From contig NZ_JBHLWN010000077.1 in the NCBI RefSeq assembly GCF_042432825.1, positions 124,001 to 188,000 of the forward strand: a stretch of 64,000 bases of DNA, in the 5' to 3' direction. The position numbers and the translations under genes were made by a program. The notes beneath the pieces are model-generated. The model was not told the DNA's origin. It ran no database searches and was given only the letters and a program-made list of their open reading frames with translations. Source of the stretch: Gordoniibacillus chartarius (GTDB lineage Bacteria; Bacillota; Bacilli; Paenibacillales; NBRC-103111). This document shows, one piece after another, positions 16,962 through 25,372 of the stretch (positions are counted from its first letter, which is position 1; each line of letters starts with the position of its first letter).

Positions 16962-18092
16962 ATGAAAGACAAGACAAAGGGTTTACTGCTCGGTCTGGCA
17001 ATCGGAACGATGCTCAGCGGTTCCGTCGCTTACGCCGGCGGAACGCAAATCGAGGTCGCCTTCCGCGAGCTCAAGTTCATGTTTGACGGGATTGAGAAGA
17101 AACCGTCGGAAACACCCGCTTTTATTTATCAAGGAACGACTTACGTCCCGGTACGATTCGTCAGCGAAGCGCTTGGCCGTAACGTCGAATGGGACGATGC
17201 CGCTTCGACGATCTGGATCGGCGACAAGACGAGCGCCGCCGCCGTGGTTGCCGCTTATAACGGCGGTGTCGTGACGAACGGCGAATTCAGCGTCTACTTG
17301 GCCGTGACCAAAATGCTCAATTCCCGCTACACTGGCGGCGAGCTGTCCGATGAACAGAAGAAGGCTCTTCTTGAGCAGCTCATCGCCGAACGGTGGTTCG
17401 CCGCCCAGGCGACCGAAGAGCAGAAGAGCGCTGCCGCCGCCAAGTCGAAAGCGCAGCTGCTGGAATGGCAGGAGCGACTCGGCGGCGAAGAAGCGCTGCG
17501 GAACGCGCTGACGCCGCACAAGCTCGTGCTGGACGATCTGGAGCAATTCGTTTACCGCCAAGAGCTGCTCGGCCTCGGACTGAAGTCCAGAGTCTCGGAA
17601 GCGGAGCTGCAATCGTCGTTCGATGCGAAGCTGAAGGCGGCTCCCGACGATTTTGTATGGGCATCGGTTCGTCACATTCTGATCGGCTTGACGGACAATG
17701 CGACCGGAGAGCCCCGCACCAAAGAAGAGGCGCTGAAGCGAGCTAACGACGTGCTGTCCAAGCTGAAGGCCGGCGGCGACTTCGCCAAGCTCGCAGGCGA
17801 ATATTCGGACGATCCCGGCTCCAGCGCGAACGGCGGTCTTTACGAGGACGCTCCTGTCGGCAATTGGGTCGTGCCGTTCAAGGAAGCGGCCAAGAGCTTG
17901 CCGCTGAACCAGCTCAGCGAACCGGTGGAAACCGAATACGGCTACCACCTGATGAAGGTTGAGTCCCGCAGAACGATCACGCTTCAAGACGTCAGGGACG
18001 AGCTCTTGTCCGAAGCGTCGCAGCAGCAGTTCCAACGCTTCTTGACCGAAGAACTGCCCGGCATCATTCAATCGATGGAATTGCCGAAATAA
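16962..18092 (+). CDS. Secreted parvulin-type peptidyl-prolyl isomerase with stalk domain
   Basis: This exported protein has about 376 residues. A signal peptide ends near SVAYA, without a lipobox cysteine. A copper-amine-oxidase-like N-terminal domain (PF07833 type, about 30-95; VPVRFVSEALGR) is followed by a helical SurA/PrsA-like region and a parvulin domain (about 230-345; SVRHILIGL ... GYHLMKVESR). It should assist folding of proteins outside the membrane, like PrsA, but anchored differently because the lipid attachment site is missing. The ATG at 16962 has GAAAGGATG upstream; an earlier ATG abuts the site. It is divergent from glgB. Confidence 0.88.
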   Translation: MKDKTKGLLLGLAIGTMLSGSVAYAGGTQIEVAFRELKFMFDGIEKKPSETPAFIYQGTTYVPVRFVSEALGRNVEWDDAASTIWIGDKTSAAAVVAAYNGGVVTNGEFSVYLAVTKMLNSRYTGGELSDEQKKALLEQLIAERWFAAQATEEQKSAAAAKSKAQLLEWQERLGGEEALRNALTPHKLVLDDLEQFVYRQELLGLGLKSRVSEAELQSSFDAKLKAAPDDFVWASVRHILIGLTDNATGEPRTKEEALKRANDVLSKLKAGGDFAKLAGEYSDDPGSSANGGLYEDAPVGNWVVPFKEAAKSLPLNQLSEPVETEYGYHLMKVESRRTITLQDVRDELLSEASQQQFQRFLTEELPGIIQSMELPK

Positions 18093-18166
18093 TCTGCCAT
18101 TCCATTCTAGATTGAGCCTATCCCCCATCTGCCATTCAAAGGCGATGGATCCGTATGTTCGATGCG

Positions 18167-18190
18167 CCCCGAGCCTTGCTCGGGGTATTT
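18167..18190 (+). terminator. Probable terminator of the foldase gene
   Basis: CCCCGAG-CCTTG-CTCGGGG hairpin followed by TATTTGTG. The T-tract is short. Confidence 0.55.
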
Positions 18191-18200
18191 GTGCTGCCGT

Positions 18201-18230
18201 TTGCCCTACGGTTTCCGCATGGTGTACAAT
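18201..18230 (+). promoter_or_regulatory. Promoter of the methyltransferase-pseudouridine synthase pair
   Basis: TTGCCC (18201-18206), an 18-base spacer and TACAAT (18225-18230), about 45 bases before the ATG. Confidence 0.55.
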
Positions 18231-18274
18231 AAAATATCAAATGTTAGCGAACCAACGCGGAAAGAAGGACAACT

Positions 18275-19135
18275 ATGTACGTTGCGCAAGATTGGAAAGA
18301 TTACGAACTGATCGATACCGGCAGCGGCGAGAAGCTCGAGCGGTGGGGGCACGTTGTGCTGCGCCGTCCCGATCCGCAAATCATTTGGCCGCTTACCGAA
18401 TCGCCGGCATGGCATAAGGCGGACGCTCACTATCACCGTTCGTCAAGCGGCGGCGGCAGTTGGACGTACCGAACCAAAATCCCCGAAAAATGGACGATCG
18501 GCTACCGCGATCTGAAGTTCCACATCAAGCCGACCGGCTTCAAGCATACGGGCCTGTTCCCTGAGCAGGCGATCAACTGGTCGTGGATGATGGACAAGAT
18601 CGCATCGGCTGGCCGTCCGATTCGCGTGCTGAACTTGTTCGCCTATACCGGCGGGGCGACGGTTGCCTGTTCAGCCGCCGGCGCCGAAGTATGCCACGTC
18701 GACGCTTCCAAAGGCGTCGTGCAGTGGGCCAAAGAGAACGCCCAGCTGTCCGGGCTGGGAGAAAGACCGATCCGGTTCATTACCGACGACGTGTTCAAAT
18801 TCGTTCAACGCGAACAGCGCCGCGGCTCCAAATACGACGCGATTATTATGGATCCTCCGTCGTACGGACGCGGTCCGAACGGAGAAACGTGGAAGCTGGA
18901 AACCGACTTGTACCGCTTCCTGCTCAGCTGCACGGAAATTCTGACCGACAACCCGCTGTTCCTGCTCGTCAACTCGTATACGACCGGCATTTCTTCAACG
19001 GTCATTTACAACATGTTGACCACGCTGATGAAACCGAAGTACGGCGGCAGCATATCCAGCGGCGAGATCGGCCTGCCGATCACCGCCAGCGGATTGCGAC
19101 TGCCCTGCGGCATTCTCGCGCGCTGGGAGGCCTGA
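18275..19135 (+). CDS. Class I SAM-dependent methyltransferase, RlmI-like
   Basis: This 286-residue methyltransferase has a Rossmann core: motif I in LNLFAYTGGATVACS (about residues 109-123), the acidic loop in CHVDASKG and motif IV IIMDPPSYGRGP. It resembles the catalytic half of the 23S rRNA cytosine methyltransferases RlmI/RlmK but lacks the N-terminal PUA domain, so the target (probably rRNA or tRNA) is not certain. The ATG at 18275 has AAGAAGGAC six bases upstream. It is cotranscribed with an RluA-type pseudouridine synthase only five bases downstream, which supports an RNA-modification role. Confidence 0.85.
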   Translation: MYVAQDWKDYELIDTGSGEKLERWGHVVLRRPDPQIIWPLTESPAWHKADAHYHRSSSGGGSWTYRTKIPEKWTIGYRDLKFHIKPTGFKHTGLFPEQAINWSWMMDKIASAGRPIRVLNLFAYTGGATVACSAAGAEVCHVDASKGVVQWAKENAQLSGLGERPIRFITDDVFKFVQREQRRGSKYDAIIMDPPSYGRGPNGETWKLETDLYRFLLSCTEILTDNPLFLLVNSYTTGISSTVIYNMLTTLMKPKYGGSISSGEIGLPITASGLRLPCGILARWEA

Positions 19136-19140
19136 GACCG

Positions 19141-19902
19141 GTGAACGCTGACGATGCGAAGCTGATCGAACTCTCGTCCGGTGTGCCGATCCTGTACGAA
19201 GACAACCATGTGCTCGTCGTCGTCAAGCCGGTCAACATGCCCACGCAAGCCGACGACTCCCGCGATCCGGACCTGCTGAGCGTGCTCAAGGCCGGTGTGA
19301 AAGAGCGTTACGGCAAGCCCGGCAATGTGTTTCTCGGATTGGTGCATCGGCTCGACCGCCCCGTCGGCGGCGCCATGGTTTTCGCCCGCACGTCCAAAGC
19401 CGCCTCCCGTTTGTCGGACGCCGTGCGGACAAGGGCGTTCGGCAAAACGTATTTTGCCGTCGTCCACGGCGCGATGCCGCAGCCAAACGGAACGCTTCGC
19501 CATTACCTTGTCAAGGACGCCAAATCGAATACGGTTCAAGCGGTGGACCGAACGCATCCGGAGGCGAAAGAAGCTATTCTCGATTACAACGTATTAGCCT
19601 CATCTCCCTCGGCAGCGGAAGGCCACGGTTTACAGCTTGTTGAAATCAAGCTGCAAACGGGTCGCCCTCATCAAATCCGCGTACAATTCAGCACGATCGG
19701 ACACCCGCTATACGGTGATCAAAAATATGGCGGCCGTTACAGCGAACCTGGGCAGCAAATCGCACTCTGGTCCGTGCTGCTCGGCTTCGAGCATCCGACG
19801 ACAAAAGCACCGATGCGCTTCGTCGCGGCGCCGCCCGATCTGTATCCATGGACGATCTGGTCGGCGTCAATTGGCGATTTTCTCCAGCAAATACATAAGT
19901 AG
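19141..19902 (+). CDS. RluA-family RNA pseudouridine synthase
   Basis: This 253-residue pseudouridine synthase has the catalytic aspartate in VHRLDRPVGG and the family motifs GRPHQIRVQF and HPLYGDQKYG. No S4 RNA-binding domain precedes the catalytic domain, as in the shorter YhcT/YlyB-like members. It converts a specific uridine in rRNA or tRNA; the site is not predictable. The GTG at 19141 has GGGAGG ten bases upstream. The last 36 bases overlap the 3' end of the convergent marR gene. Confidence 0.92.
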   Translation: MNADDAKLIELSSGVPILYEDNHVLVVVKPVNMPTQADDSRDPDLLSVLKAGVKERYGKPGNVFLGLVHRLDRPVGGAMVFARTSKAASRLSDAVRTRAFGKTYFAVVHGAMPQPNGTLRHYLVKDAKSNTVQAVDRTHPEAKEAILDYNVLASSPSAAEGHGLQLVEIKLQTGRPHQIRVQFSTIGHPLYGDQKYGGRYSEPGQQIALWSVLLGFEHPTTKAPMRFVAAPPDLYPWTIWSASIGDFLQQIHK

Positions 19903-20274
19903 CTTCTGGTTATGGGCGGATATGCGGCCAAGCGTTGCATTCAGATACTGCTCCCGAATTGCGACACCGCGTTCGCATTCCGCTCTTCCCTTCTCCGTTA
20001 CGTGAACCCATACGATCCGCCGGTCACGCTCGTCCCTCACCCTCTCGATCAGCTCGTTCTTTTCCATCCGGTCGAGCAGCGTCGTTACGGCAGCCGGTGT
20101 CGTCTCCAGCACTTCGATGAGATCCGACGGCTTCTTCCGCTCTTCGCTGCCGAGCAGCAGCTCCAACACGTGCAATTGCCCCTCTGTTAAGCTTGGGGCC
20201 AGTTCTTCTTCCATATGGCTTTTCCACTCTTTGGACAATTTCGCCCACAGCTTCGCAAATTCGGCTGAATACAT
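19867..20274 (-). CDS. MarR-family transcriptional regulator
   Basis: This 135-residue winged-helix regulator has a helix-turn-helix around residues 47-75 (PSDLIEVLETTPAAVTTLLD) and the MarR wing ERVRDERDRRIVWVHVTEKG. The start at ATG 20274 has GGGAGGG nine bases upstream. It stands alone: no same-strand neighbour is close enough to share its transcript, so its regulon is unknown. No tight palindrome was picked out near its own start. The gene converges on the pseudouridine synthase gene and overlaps its end. Confidence 0.9.
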   Translation of the reverse strand: MYSAEFAKLWAKLSKEWKSHMEEELAPSLTEGQLHVLELLLGSEERKKPSDLIEVLETTPAAVTTLLDRMEKNELIERVRDERDRRIVWVHVTEKGRAECERGVAIREQYLNATLGRISAHNQKLLMYLLEKIAN

Positions 20275-20589
20275 GCCTGGTTATCCCTCCCTTAGCTGTG
20301 TGTCGTCACCTGGTTTGTATGTCCATATTATAGCATCTGTCCGTTCCTTAACACCATTAATATATTATGACAAAAAGGGCGCTCCGCCTTGTGAATGCGC
20401 CAAATCCCGGTCCGATTGATGCCATCTGATGGCGGCTATTGTCAGTCGGTGTCTCGACGATATTTTGGTAAAAATTAATCTTTTGCCGATTCTTCTCCAA
20501 TGACCTCGCACGCTCGCGAATCCGTCGTCATATACTGCTCCATATAGGCAAATATCACGGAAGCGTTCTCCGTAAAGGAGTTGGAAACG
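20275..20589. other. Intergenic region between marR and the 55-residue gene
   Basis: On the minus strand a TATAAT (20327-20332) with a preceding TGC gives an extended -10 for marR. On the plus strand TTGTCA (20439-20444), a 16-base spacer and TATTTT (20461-20466) could serve the 55-residue gene, though the leader would be over 100 bases long. I see no gene or strong structure in the rest. Confidence 0.4.
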
Positions 20590-20757
20590 ATGGAAGCATG
20601 GAAAATAGAGCTCGGCAACAAAGCGCTCGAGCTCGGCATAATAAAAGACCCACACTGGCTCGAGCGTCTGGACGACCCGATGACCGTGTGGGCGGTATTG
20701 GAGCTGGCGGTAACGATGATGGAGAAGCTGGATCCTCCGACCGTCAGCTATGATTGA
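20590..20757 (+). CDS. Small acidic protein, 55 residues, unknown
   Basis: The ATG at 20590 follows AAAGGAG at nine bases. The 55-codon frame encodes a compact, likely helical, acidic protein beginning MEAWKIELGN, with many Leu/Trp and no Cys or membrane segment. Its last ten bases overlap the 3' end of the convergent parC gene. The ribosome site and amphipathic composition make it a credible gene. I do not recognise the family. Confidence 0.65.
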   Translation: MEAWKIELGNKALELGIIKDPHWLERLDDPMTVWAVLELAVTMMEKLDPPTVSYD

Positions 20758-23198
20758 GGCAGCTCGGGATATCGCAGCACATCCACGATCGATACCGTCT
20801 TGGATGCCGGTATGAGCTGTTTTCCTACGGAACGGCGATCTTCGAGCGGCGCCGCCTCCGTCGAGAAGATAAGCCTCTCGCCGCTGCTAAGCCAAGCGAT
20901 CAGCCTGTAATCCATTTTCACCAGGAAGCTCCTGATCAATCCGTTGCCGTTCGGCTTCACTCGCTTGCCTTCTTTGAATTCGAAGGTAGCGATCCCTTTG
21001 CCGCCCCGGCCCTGGGTTGGATAGTCGACAATGAGCGAACGCTTCGCATAACCGAGATCGGTCAGCACGAGCAGCTCGCCTTCGTCGCCATAAATCCATT
21101 CGGCACCGACGACTTCATCGTCTTCCTTGAGTGCGATGCCGCGTACGCCGCCGGCGGCGCGGCCCATCGGATTGACCTCCTCCTCGCGGAAACGGATGCT
21201 CATGCCCTGCTTTGTCACCAGCACGATATCCTTCGAGTTGTCACTGACAACAACCTGAAGCACCTCGTCGCCGTCGGCGACCTTGCAGGCCACGATGCCG
21301 GTTGAGCGGTTCGATTTGTATTCCTTGAGCTCCGTCCGCTTTACTTGCCCCTTCTTCGTTACGAATACGAGCGATTTGGCCGGATCCTCAAAATCTTTGA
21401 CCGGAATGACGGAGACGATGCGGTCGTCCTTCGGGATCGGAATAACGTTGACGATCGCTGTGCCGTTGTCCTTCCACTTGTATTCCGGAATTTGATGGAC
21501 AGGCAGCGCGTAGTATTGTCCGCTCTTCGTGAACAACAGCAGCGTTTCGATCGTGTTCACGTTCAACAGGAACCGGACGAAATCGCCTTCCTTCAGCCCG
21601 GTATTGTCCAGCTCGCCGCCGGAACGGGTGTACGACAACAAGCTCGTCCGCTTGACGTAGCCTTCCTGTGACAGTGTGACCAGCACATCCTCCGGCGTCA
21701 CCATGACTTCCAGGCTGACTTTCAGCTCCTCGACCTCGTCCTGAATTTCCGACCGTCGGTCGATGCCGTATTTGTGGCGAATTTCGCTCATCTCGTCCTT
21801 AATGACGCCGAGAAGCTTCTTCACGGAACCGAGGATGCCTCGCAAGTACGCAATGGTCTTCTCGATTTCGCGAAGCTCTTTTTGCAAGGAGTGGATTTCC
21901 AGATTCGTTAGACGGTACAGCTGGAGCGTCAAGATCGCATCCGCCTGCCGCTCCGTAAAGCCGAATTGAGCGACCAGGTTGTTTTGCGCGTCCTGACGGT
22001 TCTTCGACGCCTTGATCGTGGCGATGACATCGTCCAAAATATTCAGCGCCTTCACGAGTCCTTCGAGGACGTGAGCGCGGTCTTCGGCTTTCTCCAGCTC
22101 GAATTGGGAGCGGTGCGTCACGACCTCCTTCTGATGCTCGATGTAGGCCGTCAGCATCTCCTTTACGCCAAGCTGCCTCGGCGTCTTGTTGACGATCGCC
22201 ACCATGTTAAAGCTGTATGTCACCTGCAGGTCGGTCTTCTTCAGCAAATAGGCGAGAATGCCTTGTGCGTCCGCGTCCTTCTTCAGCTCGATGACGATGC
22301 GCAGACCTTCGCGGCCGCTTTCGTCGCGAACCTCGGCTATACCCTCGACCTTCTTCTCGAGACGGATCGTTTCCATTGCGGTGACAAGCCGGGACTTGAC
22401 GACCTGATAAGGAATTTCCGTAATGACAATCTGCTGCTTGCCGCCGCGCAAATCCTCAATCGCGGTTTTCGCCCGAATGTAAATGCGGCCCTTACCGGTG
22501 CGGTACGCCTCGCGAATGCCGTCCGTGCCCATAATAATGCCGCCTGTCGGGAAATCCGGACCTTTCAGGATGTCCATCAATTCCTCAAGCTCGATCTCCG
22601 GCTTGTCGATGATAGCGATACACGCGTCGATCACCTCGCGCATATTATGCGTCGGAATTTCGGTCGCGAAGCCGGACGAGATGCCGCTGACCCCGTTCAC
22701 GAGCAAATTCGGATAACGCGAAGGCAGAACGGTCGGCTCCTTCGTCGTGTTGTCGAAATTGTCCTTGAATACGACTGTCCGTTTCTCGATATCGCGCAGC
22801 AGCTCCATCGCGATCTCGGACAAGCGCGCCTCCGTGTACCGCATCGCGGCCGGCGGATCGTCGTCCATCGAGCCCCAGTTTCCGTGGCCGTCGACAAGCG
22901 GATGCGCCATCTTCCAAGGCTGCGCCATGCGCACCATACCCTCATATATCGAAGAATCGCCGTGCGGATGATAGTTGCCCATCACGTCGCCGACCGTCTT
23001 CGCCGATTTCCGGTAAGGCCGGTCCGGTGTGTTGCCGGCATCGTACATCGCGTACAGAATACGCCGCTGAACCGGCTTCAGCCCGTCGCGAACGTCCGGA
23101 ATGGCACGGTCTTGAATAATATATTTGGAATAGCGTCCGAACCGGTCGCCTACGACTTCCTCCAAAAACGCCGGCAGAAAATGCTCCATTGTGCTCAA
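20748..23198 (-). CDS. parC: DNA topoisomerase IV subunit A
   Basis: This 816-residue type IIA topoisomerase A subunit decatenates daughter chromosomes with ParE. The breakage-reunion domain has the active-site tyrosine in AMRYTEAR (Tyr121). The quinolone-determining segment GDSSIYEGM has Ser82 and Glu86, equivalent to E. coli ParC Ser80 and Glu84, so no classical resistance change. The C-terminal half is the beta-pinwheel; a QGRGGKG motif, reminiscent of a degenerate GyrA box, lies late in it. The start is a TTG at 23198 after GAGGTGA. It is assigned to ParC rather than GyrA because it follows a parE gene, after a 175-base gap with repeats. Confidence 0.9.
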   Translation of the reverse strand: MSTMEHFLPAFLEEVVGDRFGRYSKYIIQDRAIPDVRDGLKPVQRRILYAMYDAGNTPDRPYRKSAKTVGDVMGNYHPHGDSSIYEGMVRMAQPWKMAHPLVDGHGNWGSMDDDPPAAMRYTEARLSEIAMELLRDIEKRTVVFKDNFDNTTKEPTVLPSRYPNLLVNGVSGISSGFATEIPTHNMREVIDACIAIIDKPEIELEELMDILKGPDFPTGGIIMGTDGIREAYRTGKGRIYIRAKTAIEDLRGGKQQIVITEIPYQVVKSRLVTAMETIRLEKKVEGIAEVRDESGREGLRIVIELKKDADAQGILAYLLKKTDLQVTYSFNMVAIVNKTPRQLGVKEMLTAYIEHQKEVVTHRSQFELEKAEDRAHVLEGLVKALNILDDVIATIKASKNRQDAQNNLVAQFGFTERQADAILTLQLYRLTNLEIHSLQKELREIEKTIAYLRGILGSVKKLLGVIKDEMSEIRHKYGIDRRSEIQDEVEELKVSLEVMVTPEDVLVTLSQEGYVKRTSLLSYTRSGGELDNTGLKEGDFVRFLLNVNTIETLLLFTKSGQYYALPVHQIPEYKWKDNGTAIVNVIPIPKDDRIVSVIPVKDFEDPAKSLVFVTKKGQVKRTELKEYKSNRSTGIVACKVADGDEVLQVVVSDNSKDIVLVTKQGMSIRFREEEVNPMGRAAGGVRGIALKEDDEVVGAEWIYGDEGELLVLTDLGYAKRSLIVDYPTQGRGGKGIATFEFKEGKRVKPNGNGLIRSFLVKMDYRLIAWLSSGERLIFSTEAAPLEDRRSVGKQLIPASKTVSIVDVLRYPELPQS

Positions 23199-23228
23199 GC
23201 TATGTCACCTCTGTTGTAGGGTGGAGTA

Positions 23229-23372
23229 CGTGGGGTTAAGTATCTGGGGTCCCCGCAAAGTAATCGGATTACGCTTCAGAGCTTCTCGTCACTTTGTGGG
23301 GCTCAGTTGTTGGGGTCCCCGCAAAGTAATCGGAATACGCTCCAGAGCTTCTCGTCACTTTGTGGGGCGCAG
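23229..23372. repeat. Tandem 66-bp palindromic repeat between parE and parC
   Basis: Two near-identical 66-base units (23245-23310 and 23311 to about 23372) are preceded by the tail of a third (23229-23244). Each unit contains TGGGGTCCCC followed by an inverted repeat, CCCCGCAAAGT ... ACTTTGTGGGG, which can form an 11-bp stem. The copies differ at only a few positions inside the loop. The arrangement is like REP/BIME-type extragenic palindromes. It fills almost the whole space between the parE stop and the parC ribosome site. Confidence 0.9.
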
Positions 23373-23373
23373 T

Positions 23374-25350
23374 TTACTCCTCGAACTCCGTGAAGTCGAC
23401 GTTCTCGATGATCCAGCGCTTGCGGGGGTCGACCTTGTCGCCCATCAGCGTCGATACGCGCCGCTCCGCCTTCGCAGCGTCCTCAATCTGCACCTGAAGC
23501 AGCGTGCGCGACTCCGGATTCATCGTCGTTTCCCACAGCTGATCCGGGTTCATTTCGCCCAGCCCCTTGTACCGCTGCAGCTCGACATTTTTCCCGAGCT
23601 CCTTCATAATTCCGCCGAGCTGATCGTCCGTCCACGCATAGCGGACCGCAGCCGATTTGCCGCCCTTCTTCGTCACTTTATACAGCGGCGGCTGTGCGAG
23701 GTACACCTTCCCGGCGTCGATCAGCGGCTTCATGTAACGGAAGAAGAACGTCAGCAGCAGCACCTGAATGTGCGCGCCGTCCGTATCGGCGTCGGTCATA
23801 ATAATGATTTTGCCGTAGTTGCTTTCCTCGATGTCGAATTCCGAACCGACCCCGGCCCCGATCGCCGTAATGATCGCTTTGTATTCCTCGTTCTTCAGAA
23901 TATCGAGCAGCTTCGCCTTCTCCGGATTCATCGGTTTGCCCTTCAGCGGGAGAATCGCCTGATGCTTCGAATCGCGTCCCTGCTTGGCCGAGCCGCCGGC
24001 GGAGTCGCCCTCGACGATAAACAGCTCGTTCTTGGCATAATCTTTAGACTGCGCCGGGGTCAGCTTGCCGCCGAGGTTCGAGCTCTCGCCCTTGCCCTTC
24101 TTGCCGGTGCGGACTTCTTCGCGCGCTTTGCGCGCCGCTTCCCGCGCCTTCGCCGCCTGCACCGCTTTCTTCAGCAGCGCCTGCCCCGTCTGCGGGTTTT
24201 CTTCCAGGAACACCGTCATTTTATCGGAGACGACCGCATCGACGGCGCTGCGCGCGGAGGCGCTTCCGAGCTGATCCTTCGTCTGGCCGACGAACTCGAC
24301 CTCGCCCATCTTGATGTTGATGACCGCCATCAAGCCCTCGCGCAAATCGTTGCCTTCCAAATTTTTGTCTTTTTCTTTGAGAATGCCCGTCTTGCGGGCA
24401 TAATCGTTCATCACGCGGGTAAACGCCGTCTTGAAGCCCGTTTCGTGCGTACCGCCGCCGCGGGTCGGGATCGAGTTGACGAACGAGGCGAGCGTTTCGG
24501 TGTAGCCGTCGTTGTATTGCAGCGCCACCTCGACCTCGATCTCATCCTTCTCGGCATGGAAATGAATGACGTCGTGCAGCACCGCTTTATCCTCATTGAG
24601 GAATTTGACGAACTCGCTGGCTCCGCCCTGGTACACGAACGTCTCCACCTTGTCGGCGCGCTCGTCCTTGATCGTGACCTGCAGGCCGGAGTTCAGAAAC
24701 GCGATTTCCTGCAGCCGCTCCGCAAGCGTATCGTACGAAATCGTCGTGCCGCCCTGGAACACACGCTTGTCCGGCTTGAACGTCACCTTCGTGCCGGTCC
24801 GGTTCGTATTGCCGACGACCTCAAGGCCGGTAACAGGCTCGCCGACATGCTCGACGCCCTTCTCGTCCACCCAATATTCGAAACGCTGCTTGTGAATTTT
24901 CCCGTCGCGGAAAATTTCCACCTCGAGCCACTCCGACAAAGCGTTCGTAACCGAAGCGCCGACGCCGTGCAGCCCGCCGGACTTCTTGTATCCCCCGCCC
25001 CCGAACTTGCCGCCTGCATGAAGAATCGTGAACACGACCTGCGGCGTCGGGATGCCGGTTTTGTGCATGCCGGTCGGGATTCCCCGGCCGTTGTCGTGCA
25101 CCGTAATCGAATTGTCCTTATGTATCGTCACATCGATCTTGCTGCAGAACTTGGCGAGGTGCTCGTCCACCGCATTGTCGACGATTTCCCATACCAAATG
25201 GTGCAAGCCCGACGAGCTGGTGCTGCCGATATACATCCCCGGCCGTTTGCGTACCGCCGTCAGCCCTTCCAGCACTTGAATGTCGTCCGCATCGTATGCA
25301 GCGTTCTGGCCCGCGGAATTCGGAATCAGATCTAGCTGTTGATCGGCCAC
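23374..25350 (-). CDS. parE: DNA topoisomerase IV subunit B
   Basis: This 658-residue ATPase subunit of topoisomerase IV has the GHKL ATP-binding motifs EIVDNAVDE, DNGRGIPTG and GLHGVGASV in the N-terminal 130 residues. The transducer domain carries the QTKDQLGS segment, and the TOPRIM metal-binding motifs are VEGDSAGG and DADTDGAHIQ. The start is GTG 25350, seven bases after AAGGGGG. It lies 22 bases after the ABC permease gene and ahead of parC, so the parEC pair may be transcribed from a promoter further upstream in this gene string. Confidence 0.93.
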   Translation of the reverse strand: MADQQLDLIPNSAGQNAAYDADDIQVLEGLTAVRKRPGMYIGSTSSSGLHHLVWEIVDNAVDEHLAKFCSKIDVTIHKDNSITVHDNGRGIPTGMHKTGIPTPQVVFTILHAGGKFGGGGYKKSGGLHGVGASVTNALSEWLEVEIFRDGKIHKQRFEYWVDEKGVEHVGEPVTGLEVVGNTNRTGTKVTFKPDKRVFQGGTTISYDTLAERLQEIAFLNSGLQVTIKDERADKVETFVYQGGASEFVKFLNEDKAVLHDVIHFHAEKDEIEVEVALQYNDGYTETLASFVNSIPTRGGGTHETGFKTAFTRVMNDYARKTGILKEKDKNLEGNDLREGLMAVINIKMGEVEFVGQTKDQLGSASARSAVDAVVSDKMTVFLEENPQTGQALLKKAVQAAKAREAARKAREEVRTGKKGKGESSNLGGKLTPAQSKDYAKNELFIVEGDSAGGSAKQGRDSKHQAILPLKGKPMNPEKAKLLDILKNEEYKAIITAIGAGVGSEFDIEESNYGKIIIMTDADTDGAHIQVLLLTFFFRYMKPLIDAGKVYLAQPPLYKVTKKGGKSAAVRYAWTDDQLGGIMKELGKNVELQRYKGLGEMNPDQLWETTMNPESRTLLQVQIEDAAKAERRVSTLMGDKVDPRKRWIIENVDFTEFEE

Positions 25351-25372
25351 TCTTGCGCCCCCTTGTCTTTCG

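Noticed and set aside
21966..23219. A long plus-strand frame opposite parC
   Set aside because: Same reason; parC motifs on the minus strand are decisive and no start signal supports the plus strand.
23229..23372. CRISPR array
   Set aside because: The repeats are directly adjacent units of 66 bases with an internal palindrome and no unique spacers, and no cas gene is near.
23191..25335. A long plus-strand frame opposite parE
   Set aside because: It is a shadow of parE: composition is typical of antisense frames in GC-rich genes and parE itself is unmistakable.
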